DNA of 64,000 nucleotides from Micromonospora inyonensis (GCF_900091415.1 NZ_FMHU01000001.1:1612001-1676000); one strand, 5' to 3'. Counted from the stretch's first letter, positions 19,955-30,077 are shown. Notes: generated from the letters alone by a model not told the origin. Numbers and translations are program-made.

Positions 19955-20718
19955 TGGCGGGCCCCACGACGGCGAGGAAGACCTCCTCGACGACAGCGGT
20001 CGTCTGGACGGTGGTGATCACCTTCGTGGTGGTCGCCGCATGCGTGCTGCCCGCCGTCTTCAACGGCGGCACCAGCGACCTCGTCCCGGCGCCCACCGCG
20101 ACCGAGCGCACCGACACCGTGGCGGTGCTGGAGCGTGCCACCGAGGCGCAGGGCATCTGCTACGGCTGGCAGCTGGCGGAGGGCAGCCACACGGTCAGCG
20201 TGGGATCGAACCTCGGCGACGGCACTCCGGTCGACGACTCCCGGTGCCTCCGCTGGGTCCAGGTCGTTGCGAACGTCACCTGGACGCCGCAGAGCAGCGA
20301 GTCCAAGGACTACGCCCTCGTCAGCATCGAGGGTTCCAGCGACTTCGACCGCACCGACCTCTTCGTCGTCGAGCAGGGCCTGGAGCGGTTCGGGCTGGAC
20401 GACGAGGTGTTCATCGACGAACCCGGCTGGGCCACCACCCGCGCCGCGGTCGTCCTGCCGCTGCTGCTGGCCGAGCGGGGCCTGGCCGATCCGGCCCCGG
20501 TCGCCACCGCCGCCCCGGACACGGCTGCCCCGCCGTTGCCGGACACGGCCAACGACATGTGGCGGGACCGCTGGGGCTACTTCGTCGCCGTCGCCGGCCT
20601 GCTGCTGGTCACCGTGATCCTGTTCACCGTCGGTTTCGTGCGGCGCGGCAAGGAACGGCGGACGGCTGCGCAGGGCGTGGCGGGCAGGGGCGTCCGGCAC
20701 GACCGGCAGAGGCCGTGA
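19954..20718 (+). CDS. two-pass membrane protein of the DUF350/spermidine synthase cluster
   Basis: A 254-residue protein. The first membrane segment is VVWTVVITFVVVAACVLPAV, then an extracytoplasmic domain of about 160 residues containing two Cys (GICYGWQL and CLRWVQVV) that could pair. The second segment is FVAVAGLLLVTVILFTVGFV with a basic cytoplasmic tail. No named family is recognised. ATG 19954 and the terminal TGA overlap both neighbours, so it belongs to the operon. Confidence 0.75.
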   Translation: MAGPTTARKTSSTTAVVWTVVITFVVVAACVLPAVFNGGTSDLVPAPTATERTDTVAVLERATEAQGICYGWQLAEGSHTVSVGSNLGDGTPVDDSRCLRWVQVVANVTWTPQSSESKDYALVSIEGSSDFDRTDLFVVEQGLERFGLDDEVFIDEPGWATTRAAVVLPLLLAERGLADPAPVATAAPDTAAPPLPDTANDMWRDRWGYFVAVAGLLLVTVILFTVGFVRRGKERRTAAQGVAGRGVRHDRQRP

Positions 20719-22283
20719 GCACCGGGGCACCGGAACGTCCGCGTTGGCGACTGGCCCGCTCGGCGGTCCTGGTCGCGGTCTTCGTCTGCGCGGCCTGCGG
20801 CCTGGTCTACGAGCTGGCCCTGGTCGCGCTCGGCAGTTACCTGATCGGCGACACGGTCGGTCAGGCGTCGATCGTGCTCGGTGTGATGGTCTTCGCGATG
20901 GGTGTCGGCGCGCTCGCCGCGAAGCCGCTCCAGTCCCGGGCCGCCGCCGCGTTCGCCCTGGTCGAGCTGCTGCTGGCGCTGCTCGGCGGGCTTTCGGTGC
21001 TCGGCCTCTACGCGGCCTTCGCCTGGCTGGACCTCTACGGGCCGGCCCTGGTCGGCACAGCGTTCGTGCTCGGGCTGCTGATCGGCGCGGAGATCCCGCT
21101 GCTGATGGTGCTGCTGCAACGGATCCGGGAGCAGTCCGCCGGCAGCGCGGTGGCCGACCTGTTCGCCGCCGACTACGTCGGCGCGCTGCTCGGCGGGCTC
21201 GCCTTCCCGTTCCTGCTGCTCCCGGTCTTCGGGCAGCTCAAGGGGGCGCTGGTGGTCGGCGCGGTGAACGCCGTCGCCGGGGTGGCCCTGGTGGTCACGG
21301 TGTTCCGGCGGGAGCTGAGCCGCCGGGCGCACGTCACGATCACCGTCGGGTCCGTCGTGGTCGCGCTCTGCCTCTCGTACGCCTGGATCACCGCCCGGGA
21401 CTTCGAGGTGACCGCCCGACAGCAGCTCTACCGGGATCCGGTGGTGCACGCCGAGCGCAGCCGCTACCAGGAGATCGTGCTGACCCGGTCGGTGGCCGAG
21501 GTGGACCGGCAGGCCACCGACCTGCGGCTCTTCCTCAACGGCGATCTCCAGTTCAGCTCGGTTGACGAGTACCGCTACCACGAGGCGCTGGTGCATCCGG
21601 CGCTGCGCGGCCCGCGCGGCGAGGTGCTGGTGCTCGGGGCCGGGGACGGGCTGGCCGTCCGGGAGCTGCTGCGCTACCCGGACGTGCGCCGGGTGACCGT
21701 GGTCGACCTCGACCCGGCCGTGGTGGCGCTGGCCCGGAGCGAGGCGCAGCTGCGCCAGCTCAACGGAGACGCCTTCGCCGACCCCCGGGTACGCGTGGTG
21801 CACGCCGACGCGTTCGGCTGGCTGCGCACCGTCGGGGAACGATTCGACGTGGTGGTGGCGGACCTGCCCGACCCGGACGAGACGGCCACCGCGAAGCTCT
21901 ACACCGTCGAGTTCTACTCGTTGGTCCGCTCGGCGCTCGCCGACTCGGGGCGGTTGGTGGTGCAGTCCGGTTCGCCGTACTTCGCACCCCGGTCGTACTG
22001 GTCGATCGAGGCATCGGTACGGGCGGCCGGCTTCGCCACCCGGCCGTACCACGTGGACGTACCGTCGTTCGGCGACTGGGGGTTCGTGCTGGCCGCCCCC
22101 GGCCCCACCCCGCCCCCGCTGGAACTGCCCGCCGACGCGCCGTCGCTGCGGTTCCTGGACACCGGCACGCTGGCCGCGGCCGGGACGTTCCCCGCCGACC
22201 GGCGTCGGGTCGACGTGCCCGCCTCCACCCTGCTCGAACCGAAGGTGCTGAAGTACGCCCGCGCGGAGTGGCGCGGCTACTGA
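20715..22283 (+). CDS. membrane-fused polyamine aminopropyltransferase (SpeE-like)
   Basis: A 522-residue protein. About seven hydrophobic segments fill residues 10-230, followed by a spermidine synthase-type Rossmann domain. The SAM/dcSAM site is VLVLGAGDGLAVRELLRYPD with the acidic VTVVDLDPAVVALAR, and the catalytic-loop motif is VVVADLPDPDE, ending in YFAPRSYWSIEASVRAAGF. Soluble homologues transfer aminopropyl groups from decarboxylated SAM to putrescine. The membrane-fused form is a distinct class whose substrate is not settled. GTG 20715 overlaps the upstream stop by 4 bp. Confidence 0.85.
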   Translation: MSTGAPERPRWRLARSAVLVAVFVCAACGLVYELALVALGSYLIGDTVGQASIVLGVMVFAMGVGALAAKPLQSRAAAAFALVELLLALLGGLSVLGLYAAFAWLDLYGPALVGTAFVLGLLIGAEIPLLMVLLQRIREQSAGSAVADLFAADYVGALLGGLAFPFLLLPVFGQLKGALVVGAVNAVAGVALVVTVFRRELSRRAHVTITVGSVVVALCLSYAWITARDFEVTARQQLYRDPVVHAERSRYQEIVLTRSVAEVDRQATDLRLFLNGDLQFSSVDEYRYHEALVHPALRGPRGEVLVLGAGDGLAVRELLRYPDVRRVTVVDLDPAVVALARSEAQLRQLNGDAFADPRVRVVHADAFGWLRTVGERFDVVVADLPDPDETATAKLYTVEFYSLVRSALADSGRLVVQSGSPYFAPRSYWSIEASVRAAGFATRPYHVDVPSFGDWGFVLAAPGPTPPPLELPADAPSLRFLDTGTLAAAGTFPADRRRVDVPASTLLEPKVLKYARAEWRGY

Positions 22284-22413
22284 GCTGCTGCGGGGTTGCC
22301 GCCGCACGCGAGCGGGTAGGGCACCCGCGTCGCCCGGCGGGTCCGTCCCGTCCGTCCCGTACGGCTGGCGGAATGCCGCTACGGTGTGGTGGCGATCCAA
22401 GGGAAGGAGAGTC

Positions 22414-23271
22414 GTGGCCGAAACCCACAGCACCCCGGCCCGGGCGCGCCCGGGCAGCGTGACGATATCCAGCTATCTGCTGATCCTGGTGGCCGTCATC
22501 CAGGTGATCAACCTGGTGCTCACCCTCGCCACCATCGGCGACACCCGTCGGGTGCTGGAGGACGCGTACCGCGACAGCTCGGTCAACGGGATGGACGCGG
22601 TCGCCGACTTCGCCACCGTCGTCGCCGTGGGGGCGGGCATCGTCACCCTGCTCCTGGCGGTGGGGCTGGTGGTGCTGGCAGTGCTGAACAACCGGGGGAA
22701 GAACGGTGCCCGGATCACCACCTGGGTGCTCGGCGGGGTCCTCCTCTGTTGCAGCGGTGGCGGCCTGATCAGCGGGGCGGCCGGCTCGTTCAGCGGCCCG
22801 GTCGGTGGTTCCAGCGCCGACATGCCCAGCCAGGAGGAGATCGCTCGCCGGCTGGAGGAGGCCCTTCCGTCCTGGTACACCCCGGTCAGCACGCTGGTCA
22901 ACGTGCTCGCGGTGCTCGCGCTGATCGCGGCGCTGGTGCTGCTGGCCCTGCCCGCCTCGAACCAGTTCTTCCGCAAGCAGCAGCCGGCCTGGGAGCCCCC
23001 GGTCCCGGGCGCCTACCCCGGATACCCGTCCGGTACGCCGGGCTACCCGACGACCGGTCAGCCGGGCTACCCGTCGGCCCCGGGCTACCCGGGGCAGCCG
23101 CCGTCGGGCCAGCCGGGCTACCCGATCCAGGGCCAGCCGGGCTACCCGCCCGCCCCCGGCTATCTGCCGCCCTCCGGGACCGGCCAGCCGGAGCAGCCTC
23201 CGGCCGGTGGCTCCGACGGCCCCTCCGGCGACCAGAACCCGCCGGCTGACCGGCCGCCCTCGGCGGGCTGA
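22414..23271 (+). CDS. membrane protein with GYP-repeat tail (285 aa)
   Basis: Four hydrophobic segments lie within residues 15-195, including SYLLILVAVIQVINLVLTLA and VSTLVNVLAVLALIAALVLL. A Pro/Gly/Tyr-rich cytoplasmic tail of about 90 residues follows, built from repeats of the type PGYP/GQPGYP. GTG 22414 has AAGGAGAG directly upstream. Such tails occur in actinobacterial membrane proteins of unknown role. It is probably related in layout to the next gene. Confidence 0.75.
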   Translation: MAETHSTPARARPGSVTISSYLLILVAVIQVINLVLTLATIGDTRRVLEDAYRDSSVNGMDAVADFATVVAVGAGIVTLLLAVGLVVLAVLNNRGKNGARITTWVLGGVLLCCSGGGLISGAAGSFSGPVGGSSADMPSQEEIARRLEEALPSWYTPVSTLVNVLAVLALIAALVLLALPASNQFFRKQQPAWEPPVPGAYPGYPSGTPGYPTTGQPGYPSAPGYPGQPPSGQPGYPIQGQPGYPPAPGYLPPSGTGQPEQPPAGGSDGPSGDQNPPADRPPSAG

Positions 23272-23345
23272 CCACCGATAAGCGGGACGTACGACGATCC
23301 CTCCGAGTAGGTTGCAACGCGACGCCTACCCGGAGGGATCGTCTC

Positions 23346-23957
23346 GTGTCGGAACAGTTTCCGCCCCGACGGCCACCCGTCGTCGGGTTCGCCGCCGGGC
23401 TGCTCGTCACCATGGCGACCGCCGGGGTCGCGTACGCGGTCGCCGCCCTGGTGACACTGGACGGCACGGTCGCGCGTCTCCGGTCCACCACCACGGACGT
23501 CCCCGACCGGGGCGCGGTGGACGGTTTGGTGACGCTGGTACGGACCACGGCAGTGTCGACCGCGCTGCTCGCGGTGGCGGTCGGGGCGCTGCTCGTCGCG
23601 CTCGCCGTCGGGCTGCTCGCCGGTCGCGCCGGGGTGCGCGTGACGACCTGGGTCGTCTGCGGGCTCGGTCTGCTTGCCGGCGGCGGGGCGCTGGCCCTCC
23701 TGGTCGGGCAGCGGTTGGTCCCGTTCCGGCTGGACGCCGACGAAGGCACCACCGCCCAACTGCTGAACGCCCTCACCGACGCCTATCCGGACGGGTGGAT
23801 CCCGCTCAATGCGGGGCTTTCGGTCGGTCAGGTGCTCGGTTACCTTGTGGTAGCCGTGCTGCTGGCCCTGCCGTCGGTCGATGCCCATCACCGGCGACGT
23901 CCGGCGTCGGGGCCCGCTCCACGAGAGTTCCCCGGCCATTCCGTCCCGTCCAGGTGA
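23346..23957 (+). CDS. hypothetical membrane protein (203 aa)
   Basis: About four hydrophobic segments (for example [60 protein letters not shown] and [19 protein letters not shown]). The loop before the last segment ([18 protein letters not shown]) is at the same place as the SWYTP loop of the preceding protein, suggesting a shared four-helix fold. GTG 23346 is the start. No named family is recognised. Confidence 0.7.
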   Translation: MSEQFPPRRPPVVGFAAGLLVTMATAGVAYAVAALVTLDGTVARLRSTTTDVPDRGAVDGLVTLVRTTAVSTALLAVAVGALLVALAVGLLAGRAGVRVTTWVVCGLGLLAGGGALALLVGQRLVPFRLDADEGTTAQLLNALTDAYPDGWIPLNAGLSVGQVLGYLVVAVLLALPSVDAHHRRRPASGPAPREFPGHSVPSR

Positions 23958-23967
23958 GGATCCGCCC

Positions 23968-24792
23968 GTGCCCGCGACGCCCGACCCGGTTGCCCCCGGC
24001 CGTACCGACCCGCTCGCGGTGGTCACCGGAGCGACAGCCGGCATCGGCGCGGCGTTCGCCCGGCGGCTGGCCCGGGACGGGTACGACCTCGTGCTGGTCG
24101 CCCGGGACGCCACCCGACTCAGCGGGTTCGCCGCAGAGCTGACCGAACGGCACGGCCGCACGGTGGAGACCCTGCCGGCCGATCTCTCCACCGAGGACGG
24201 CTGCGTCGCCGTGGAACGGCGACTCACCGAGGGGCGTCCGGTCGACCTGCTGGTCAACAACGCCGGCATCGCGCTCACCCGGTCCTTCCTGCGGACCACC
24301 GTCGCGGACGAGGCCCGGCTGCTGCGGCTGAACGTCGTGTCCGTGATGCGACTGACCCATGCGGTGCTGCCGACGATGACCGCCCGGCGACAGGGGGCAG
24401 TGATTAATGTCTCTTCCGTCGCAGGTTTCGGTGCGGTCGAGGCCGGATCGACGTACTCCGCCACCAAGGCCTGGGTGACCAACTTCAGCGAGTCGGTGGG
24501 TCAGGCCGCACGCCCCCATGGCGTGCGGGTGATGGCTCTCTGTCCGGGTTTCACCCGTACCGAGTTCCACCAGCGGGCCGGCATCGACACGTCGTCGATG
24601 CCTGGCTGGATCTGGCTCGACGCCGACGAGGTCATCGACGAGGGCCTACGCGACCTGCGAAAAGGGCGCCTGGTAAGCGTTCCCGACTGGAAGTACAAGC
24701 TCGCGGTCGTGGCGCTGCGGCACACCCCGCAGCGGCTGCTGCACCGCCTCACCCGGCGCGGCAGGACTCTCGCGGGACGTGACGGACGCTGA
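23968..24792 (+). CDS. short-chain dehydrogenase/reductase
   Basis: A 274-residue classical SDR. The cofactor motif is [20 protein letters not shown] (TGxxxGIG), then [10 protein letters not shown] (NNAG). The catalytic Ser is in [10 protein letters not shown] and YSATK carries the Tyr/Lys pair. The substrate is not deducible. It begins at GTG 23968 with GGTGAGGA upstream. The C-terminus is basic ([15 protein letters not shown]). It is co-directional with the preceding membrane protein, 10 bp away. Confidence 0.9.
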   Translation: MPATPDPVAPGRTDPLAVVTGATAGIGAAFARRLARDGYDLVLVARDATRLSGFAAELTERHGRTVETLPADLSTEDGCVAVERRLTEGRPVDLLVNNAGIALTRSFLRTTVADEARLLRLNVVSVMRLTHAVLPTMTARRQGAVINVSSVAGFGAVEAGSTYSATKAWVTNFSESVGQAARPHGVRVMALCPGFTRTEFHQRAGIDTSSMPGWIWLDADEVIDEGLRDLRKGRLVSVPDWKYKLAVVALRHTPQRLLHRLTRRGRTLAGRDGR

Positions 24793-24958
24793 CCGCGTCC
24801 GGCCCCCGGTCCACGGGGCCTCGCCGGGTGTGATCACCCGAACCCCACCGACCTGTCGCGCAGAGTAGGCGTACATCACCACCCGTCGTCGCCCACAGGG
24901 CTGACCAAGGGTGGACCCGACCCACGGCTCCCAGAGTTGAGCAGTACCCTTGTGCGGC

Positions 24959-25498
24959 ATGGGGGACCGCGACGACCTGCGTAAATTCATCGCCGACCTG
25001 GCCGTGGTCCATGGGCGGGTGATGCTCTCCTCGGGGCGCGAGGCAGATTGGTACGTCGATCTGCGCCGCGTCACGCTCCATCACCAGGCCGCTCCGTTGG
25101 TGGGGCGCGTCCTGGTGGATCTCACCGCCGACTGGGAGTTCGACGCAGTCGGTGGCCTGACCCTCGGTGCCGACCCGGTCGCTCTGTCGATGCTGCACGC
25201 CGCAGCGGGTACGGGACGACCGCTCGACGCCTTCGTCGTGCGCAAGGAAGGTAAGGCGCACGGGTTGCAACGCCGCATCGAAGGGCCTGAAGTATCCGGG
25301 CGTCGGGTATTGGCGGTGGAAGATACCTCAACGACCGGTGGGAGTGTACTCACCGCAGTTGAAGCGTTACATGAGGCAGGGGCTGAAGTCGTCGGCGTAG
25401 CGGTTATTGTTGATCGAGGCGCCGGTGACGCCGTGCGAGCCGCCGGATTGCCCTACCGGGCGGCCTATACGTTGGCTGACCTCGGCCTTGTGGCCTAA
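24959..25498 (+). CDS. pyrE: orotate phosphoribosyltransferase
   Basis: A 179-residue type I phosphoribosyltransferase converting orotate and PRPP to OMP in pyrimidine synthesis. The PRPP-binding signature RRVLAVEDTSTTGGSVLTAV and the catalytic-loop VVRKEGKAHGLQRRIEG are intact, and VMLSSGREADWYVDLR near the N-terminus is typical. ATG 24959 (MGDRDDLRKF) is used. The 3' half from about 25270 uses many A/T-ending codons (GAA, GTA, ATT, GTT, GAT), unlike almost every neighbour. See findings. Confidence 0.95.
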   Translation: MGDRDDLRKFIADLAVVHGRVMLSSGREADWYVDLRRVTLHHQAAPLVGRVLVDLTADWEFDAVGGLTLGADPVALSMLHAAAGTGRPLDAFVVRKEGKAHGLQRRIEGPEVSGRRVLAVEDTSTTGGSVLTAVEALHEAGAEVVGVAVIVDRGAGDAVRAAGLPYRAAYTLADLGLVA

Positions 25499-25563
25499 AA
25501 GCCTGCCGATTCGGATTGCGGATATGCAGGCGTTTCGATGCTGCTGGTGGAAGGATGGAAAAC

Positions 25564-25932
25564 GTGGGAACTGCGTTGGCTGAAATGACTATGCCTCAGA
25601 TCTCGCCGCTTGCCGGCGAGCCGATCGAACGTGCCGATGCCGAGCGGCTGGCGGGGGTCCTCAAGGCCCTCGCCGACCCCGCCCGGCTGCGGCTGCTCAG
25701 CCTGATCCAGTCGGCTCCCGAGGGCGAGGCGTGCGTTTGCGACCTGACCGCGCCCCTCGGCCTCTCGCAGCCGACGGTCAGCCACCACCTGCGTATCCTC
25801 ACCGAGGCCGGCTTGCTGGAGCGGGAGAAGCGCGGCGTGTGGGCGTACTACCGGCTGGTGCCGACCGCGATCGCCACGATCGCCGACCTGCTGACCCCGC
25901 CCCGTAAGCGCGCCACCAAGAAGGCTCGCTGA
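25564..25932 (+). CDS. ArsR/SmtB-family regulator with Cys-x-Cys metal motif
   Basis: A winged-helix repressor of about 122 residues. It contains LKALADPARLRLLSLIQSA, the helix-3 metal motif EACVCDLT (as ELCVCDLT in ArsR) and the recognition helix LSQPTVSHHLRILTEAGLL, then REKRGVWAYYRLVPTAI. The two Cys suggest response to a thiophilic metal or metalloid. GTG 25564 is preferred because GGAAGG lies 9 bp upstream; ATG 25555 would abut that sequence. The target is not obvious, since no metal transporter is adjacent. Confidence 0.85.
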   Translation: MGTALAEMTMPQISPLAGEPIERADAERLAGVLKALADPARLRLLSLIQSAPEGEACVCDLTAPLGLSQPTVSHHLRILTEAGLLEREKRGVWAYYRLVPTAIATIADLLTPPRKRATKKAR

Positions 25933-26160
25933 CCCTTCCCGGTCGTCTGGTGCTGCTCCATTAGGAGAGGCGCGCCAGGCAGCCGGGAGGGTTCGACCGG
26001 TGTGGTACCGACCGGCCGCCGAACCTGGCGGCCGTCCTCGGAATGCCCGCTGCCGGTCGGGACGGTCTCCGGCGTACCCGTGACACACGGGTGCGCCGCC
26101 CGGACCGACGTCCCGGCCGGCCCGCGGCCGGCTCCCGTGCGCCGTGCGGGAGGGGCTGGT

Positions 26161-26188
26161 GCCCGACGCGCGGATGAACGCGTCGGGC
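26161..26188 (-). terminator. hairpin terminator after the dedA-family gene
   Basis: A perfect 10-bp stem, GCCCGACGCG (26161-26170) with CGCGTCGGGC (26179-26188), and an 8-nt loop, 28 bp downstream of the DedA stop codon on the minus strand. It lies in the 283-bp gap after the ArsR gene; nothing else in that gap is recognised. Confidence 0.75.
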
Positions 26189-26215
26189 GACTTCCCGCTC
26201 CGGCCGGTACGGCCC

Positions 26216-27427
26216 TCAGTGGTGCCCGTACTGCTGACCGCCGTGGTGGGGTTGGCCGCCGTAGGGCGGCGGTGCCGGCCGCTCCTCGTACTCCTGCCCG
26301 TGGCCCTGGGCCGGGCCACTGCCGTAGGGCTGTCCGCCGCTGTAGGGCTGCTGTCCACCGCCGTAGGGCTGGTCGTCGCGGTAGGGCTGCTGCCCGCCGT
26401 ACACCGGTCGGGTGCTGTCGTACCCGGGCCGCGGGCCGTCCTGGTACTGCTCCTGCCCGCCGTAGGCCGCGCCGCCGTAGGACTGCTGACCGCCGCCCGG
26501 GTACGGCTGGCCGCTCCCCGGGTACGGCTGACCGCCGTGGGGCTGCGGGTCCTCCCGGTACGGCTGGCCGCCGTACTGCTGGCCGCTTCCGTAGATCTGA
26601 CCGCCCCGGTGCTGCTGCGCGCCGCCGCCGTAGACCTGACCGCCACCCGGCTGGGGTTGGCCACCGTACGGCTGTGCGCCGTCGTTCGGGTACGGCTGTC
26701 CGCCGTACGGCGACTGCTGGTCCGCGTAGTGCTCGCGGGTCTCCCGGATCGCCTCCTCGGCGGCGGCCTTCTCCTCCGGCGTCGTGCCCCGCTTCGCCGC
26801 CATTCTCGCCCGCAGCAGCTCGATCGCGATCGGGACCACCGAGACCACCACGATGCCGATCAGGATCATCTCGATGTGGGCCTTGACGAACGGGATCTGC
26901 CCGAGGAAGTAGCCGAGCACGGTGACCCCGGTGCCCCAGAGGACGCCCCCGATCACGTTGTAGATCACGAAGGTGCGGTAGTCCATCCGGCTGACCCCGG
27001 CCACGATCGGGGTGAAGGTCCGCACGATCGGCACGAACCGGGCCAGCACGATCGAGCGGGCGCCGTACTTCTCGAAGAACTCGTGTGCCTTGAGGACGTT
27101 CTCCTGCTTGAACAGCTTCGAGTTGGGGCGACGGAACAGCGCCGGCCCCACCTTGCGCCCGAAGGCGTAGCCGACCTGGTCCCCGGCGATGGCCGAGAGG
27201 GTGATCAACAGGCAGACCAGCCACAGTGGATAGGTGATGTACTTGCCATCGGCGGTGAGCAGGCCGGCGGTGAACAACAGCGAGTCACCCGGTAGGAAGA
27301 ACCCGATCAGCAGGCCGGACTCGGCGAAGACGATGGCCAGGATGCCGAGCAACCCGAACGTCGAAATCAACCACTCCGGGTCGAGCCATTCCGGGCCCAG
27401 GGCCAGGGTGGTGGTGGGCGTCGGCAC
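26216..27427 (-). CDS. DedA family membrane protein with long Gly/Gln/Tyr-rich tail
   Basis: The 403-residue protein has an N-terminal DedA/SNARE-associated domain (about 1-210): FAESGLLIGFFLPGDSLLF, the conserved AGDQVGYAFGRKVGP, KYGARSIVLARFVPIVRTF and YFLGQIPFVK. DedA proteins are proton-linked membrane proteins acting in lipid carrier flipping and envelope homeostasis. A charged linker (EEKAAAEEAIRETREHYADQ) leads to about 170 residues of GGQPYG-type repeats rich in Gly, Gln, Tyr and Pro. The tail is unusual for DedA and prion-like in composition. It is in the same gene neighbourhood as fba, as in mycobacteria. Confidence 0.9.
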   Translation of the reverse strand: MPTPTTTLALGPEWLDPEWLISTFGLLGILAIVFAESGLLIGFFLPGDSLLFTAGLLTADGKYITYPLWLVCLLITLSAIAGDQVGYAFGRKVGPALFRRPNSKLFKQENVLKAHEFFEKYGARSIVLARFVPIVRTFTPIVAGVSRMDYRTFVIYNVIGGVLWGTGVTVLGYFLGQIPFVKAHIEMILIGIVVVSVVPIAIELLRARMAAKRGTTPEEKAAAEEAIRETREHYADQQSPYGGQPYPNDGAQPYGGQPQPGGGQVYGGGAQQHRGGQIYGSGQQYGGQPYREDPQPHGGQPYPGSGQPYPGGGQQSYGGAAYGGQEQYQDGPRPGYDSTRPVYGGQQPYRDDQPYGGGQQPYSGGQPYGSGPAQGHGQEYEERPAPPPYGGQPHHGGQQYGHH

Positions 27428-27575
27428 GAGGTGACCTCCGGGATCTGCCAGTTGGGGGTGGCGGGTACGCCACCGGCGACGGCTCCGGTAAGTCTAGGTC
27501 GCCGCGCGTGGCACCCGGTGCCGGACGTCGCAGCGTGCCGGTCGTGGTGCCGACACGTGAGGCGGTACGACGACG

Positions 27576-27610
27576 GTGCCCCGCCGGCCCGGACCGGGTC
27601 GGCGGGGCAC
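27576..27610 (-). terminator. hairpin terminator after the LPXTG gene
   Basis: GTGCCCCGCCGGCCCGG (27576-27592) pairs with CCGGGTCGGCGGGGCAC (27594-27610) with one mismatch and a tight centre. It lies 18 bp past the stop of the minus-strand LPXTG protein gene. Confidence 0.7.
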
Positions 27611-27628
27611 CGGTGGTGCGTCGGGAGA

Positions 27629-27940
27629 TCAGGCGACGAAGCGGGTCCGCCGACGACGGGACAGCACGAAGCCGCCCACGCCCAGTGCGAGCAGGAGCCC
27701 GCCGACGCCGACGATCAGGCCGGTCTGGACACCGGTGACGGGCAGGCCGCCGTCGCCGTCACCCGTACCGCCGCCTCCGCCGCCGGCTGCGTTCACCAGG
27801 ACGGTGGCGGTCACGTCGGGAAAGTAAAAGTCGATCTTGACGTCGGACAGGTCGGCCGACGCGGGGCTGGCGGGGGTCGCGACGAGCGCAGCCACCACCC
27901 CGAGCCCGGCGAGCAGACGCCGGGCGTGCGGGTTGAGCAT
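27629..27940 (-). CDS. small LPXTG-anchored cell wall protein
   Basis: A 103-residue sortase substrate. A signal peptide (RRLLAGLGVVAALVATPASP, cleavage near ASA-DL) is followed by a short mature part, DVKIDFYFPDVTATVLVNAA, and a Gly run. LPVTG then precedes a hydrophobic segment (GLIVGVGGLLLALGVGGFVL) and the tail SRRRRTRFVA. Sortase should cleave LPVT/G and attach it to peptidoglycan. The exposed domain is only about 35 residues, too small for a typical adhesin. ATG 27940 has GGGAGG 10 bp upstream. No sortase gene lies in the window. Confidence 0.85.
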   Translation of the reverse strand: MLNPHARRLLAGLGVVAALVATPASPASADLSDVKIDFYFPDVTATVLVNAAGGGGGGTGDGDGGLPVTGVQTGLIVGVGGLLLALGVGGFVLSRRRRTRFVA

Positions 27941-28188
27941 GTGAGGGTTTCCTCCCGTGGGGTACCGGTGGAGCGTGTGGAGCCTAAGGGCCCACGGGAG
28001 CGCCACACAGTCCTGCGGGAGTGGATCGAGCCAATCGGACGAACGAGCTCACCGCTTCGTTCCGGCCGGTCCGGGAGCACGGTGCCCTGTTCGGGATACG
28101 CGGGACGGTGGCCGGACAGGTTCCGGCCGGCCCGGCGTCGCGCCGAGCGCCGGAGACGTCCCGCCGAGCGCCGGTGACCCGGCGTGGC

Positions 28189-28401
28189 TCAGCGGTAGTC
28201 GTCCTCGTCGACCGCGACGACCCGGGACTGCTCCACCGCGTCCCAGTCGGCGACCTCCAGGCCACGGTGCGGTTCGGTGTCACCGTCGTCCGGGGTGACC
28301 GCCGTGGCCTGCTCCACCGCGTCGGCGGGTGTGGCCTCGGGATCCCGCTCGTCGGGGGTGAGGTGGTCGCCGGGGGCGAACTCCTCGTCGGGCTGACCCA
28401 T
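28189..28401 (-). CDS. small acidic hypothetical protein (70 aa)
   Basis: A highly acidic, probably disordered protein (MGQPDEEFAPGDHLTPDERD through VVAVDEDDYR) with two similar segments, ADAVEQATAV and WDAVEQSRVV. A strong AAGGAGGG Shine-Dalgarno sequence 4 bp before ATG 28401 supports expression. No family is recognised. Confidence 0.6.
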   Translation of the reverse strand: MGQPDEEFAPGDHLTPDERDPEATPADAVEQATAVTPDDGDTEPHRGLEVADWDAVEQSRVVAVDEDDYR

Positions 28402-29037
28402 CGTCCCTCCTTCGCGTCGTGCCGGCTCTCTCACACCGTACGGCTTGTCACTTCTGCCCACCGGCGAGCGGCCCCAAACGACCCGTCCCTGACACCCGAC
28501 CGAATTCCCCGCCGCTCCACTCCCGTCCGGCGACACATCCGGTGACCGTCCGGGAGCGGCCAGCGCGTGCGTCCCGGCCGCCGCCGACCCGGCGGGCGAG
28601 TCGGCGGATTGGCCCACCCGGGGCCGACGCCCGGTGCCAGGATGGGACCGTGGGCTCCCGGATCCGCCTGGTCACCAGCACGGCGCTCCGGGCCGCCACC
28701 CTGGCGGCGTCCGGCGTCGAGGTGGGTGGCCGGCCGGGGCGGACCGCCGACGGGATCGCCAGCCGGTCCGGCCGGTCGTTCCGGTTGGACGGTTCTGACC
28801 AACCCTCTGAAAGCGATCGGTCGTGGCGGTGGTCAGCCGGCTGATCAGCATCGTCGTCCGGGCGCGGTGGACGGACCGGCGGGGGCGGTGCCGATCCGAC
28901 CATCCGGGCGCGTTCCGGGTCGGTTGTGCCCGCGTGGCGCTTCTACGGGATACTGCCCGCGGAGGACAGCGCGGTCTCGCAGCCATGGAAGACAGTCGGC
29001 CGGCACGGCCGAGAGCGGTAGTTAAGGAGCGTTTGAC
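28402..29037. other. 636-bp gap without a recognisable gene
   Basis: Divergent spacer between the acidic protein gene and fba. Several open frames run through it on both strands, but none has both a ribosome site and a recognisable protein. A weak promoter-like pair for fba is TTGTGC (28924-28929) and GATACT (28949-28954), 19 bp apart. A small ORF or fragment near 28650-28845 cannot be excluded. Confidence 0.4.
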
Positions 29038-30063
<1,026 letters not shown>

Positions 30064-30077
30064 TCCAGCTGGTTGTG

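Noticed and set aside
23000..23170. Repeats that might suggest a CRISPR array or minisatellite
   Set aside because: They are in-frame GQPGYP codon repeats of the membrane protein tail; unit spacing is irregular and there are no spacers.
26220..26720. Repetitive DNA after the DedA domain as a possible non-coding repeat array
   Set aside because: It reads through as a continuous Gly/Gln/Tyr-rich coding tail in the dedA frame.
28640..28850. Possible small plus-strand protein before fba
   Set aside because: No ribosome site, no recognisable motif and frames are open on both strands.
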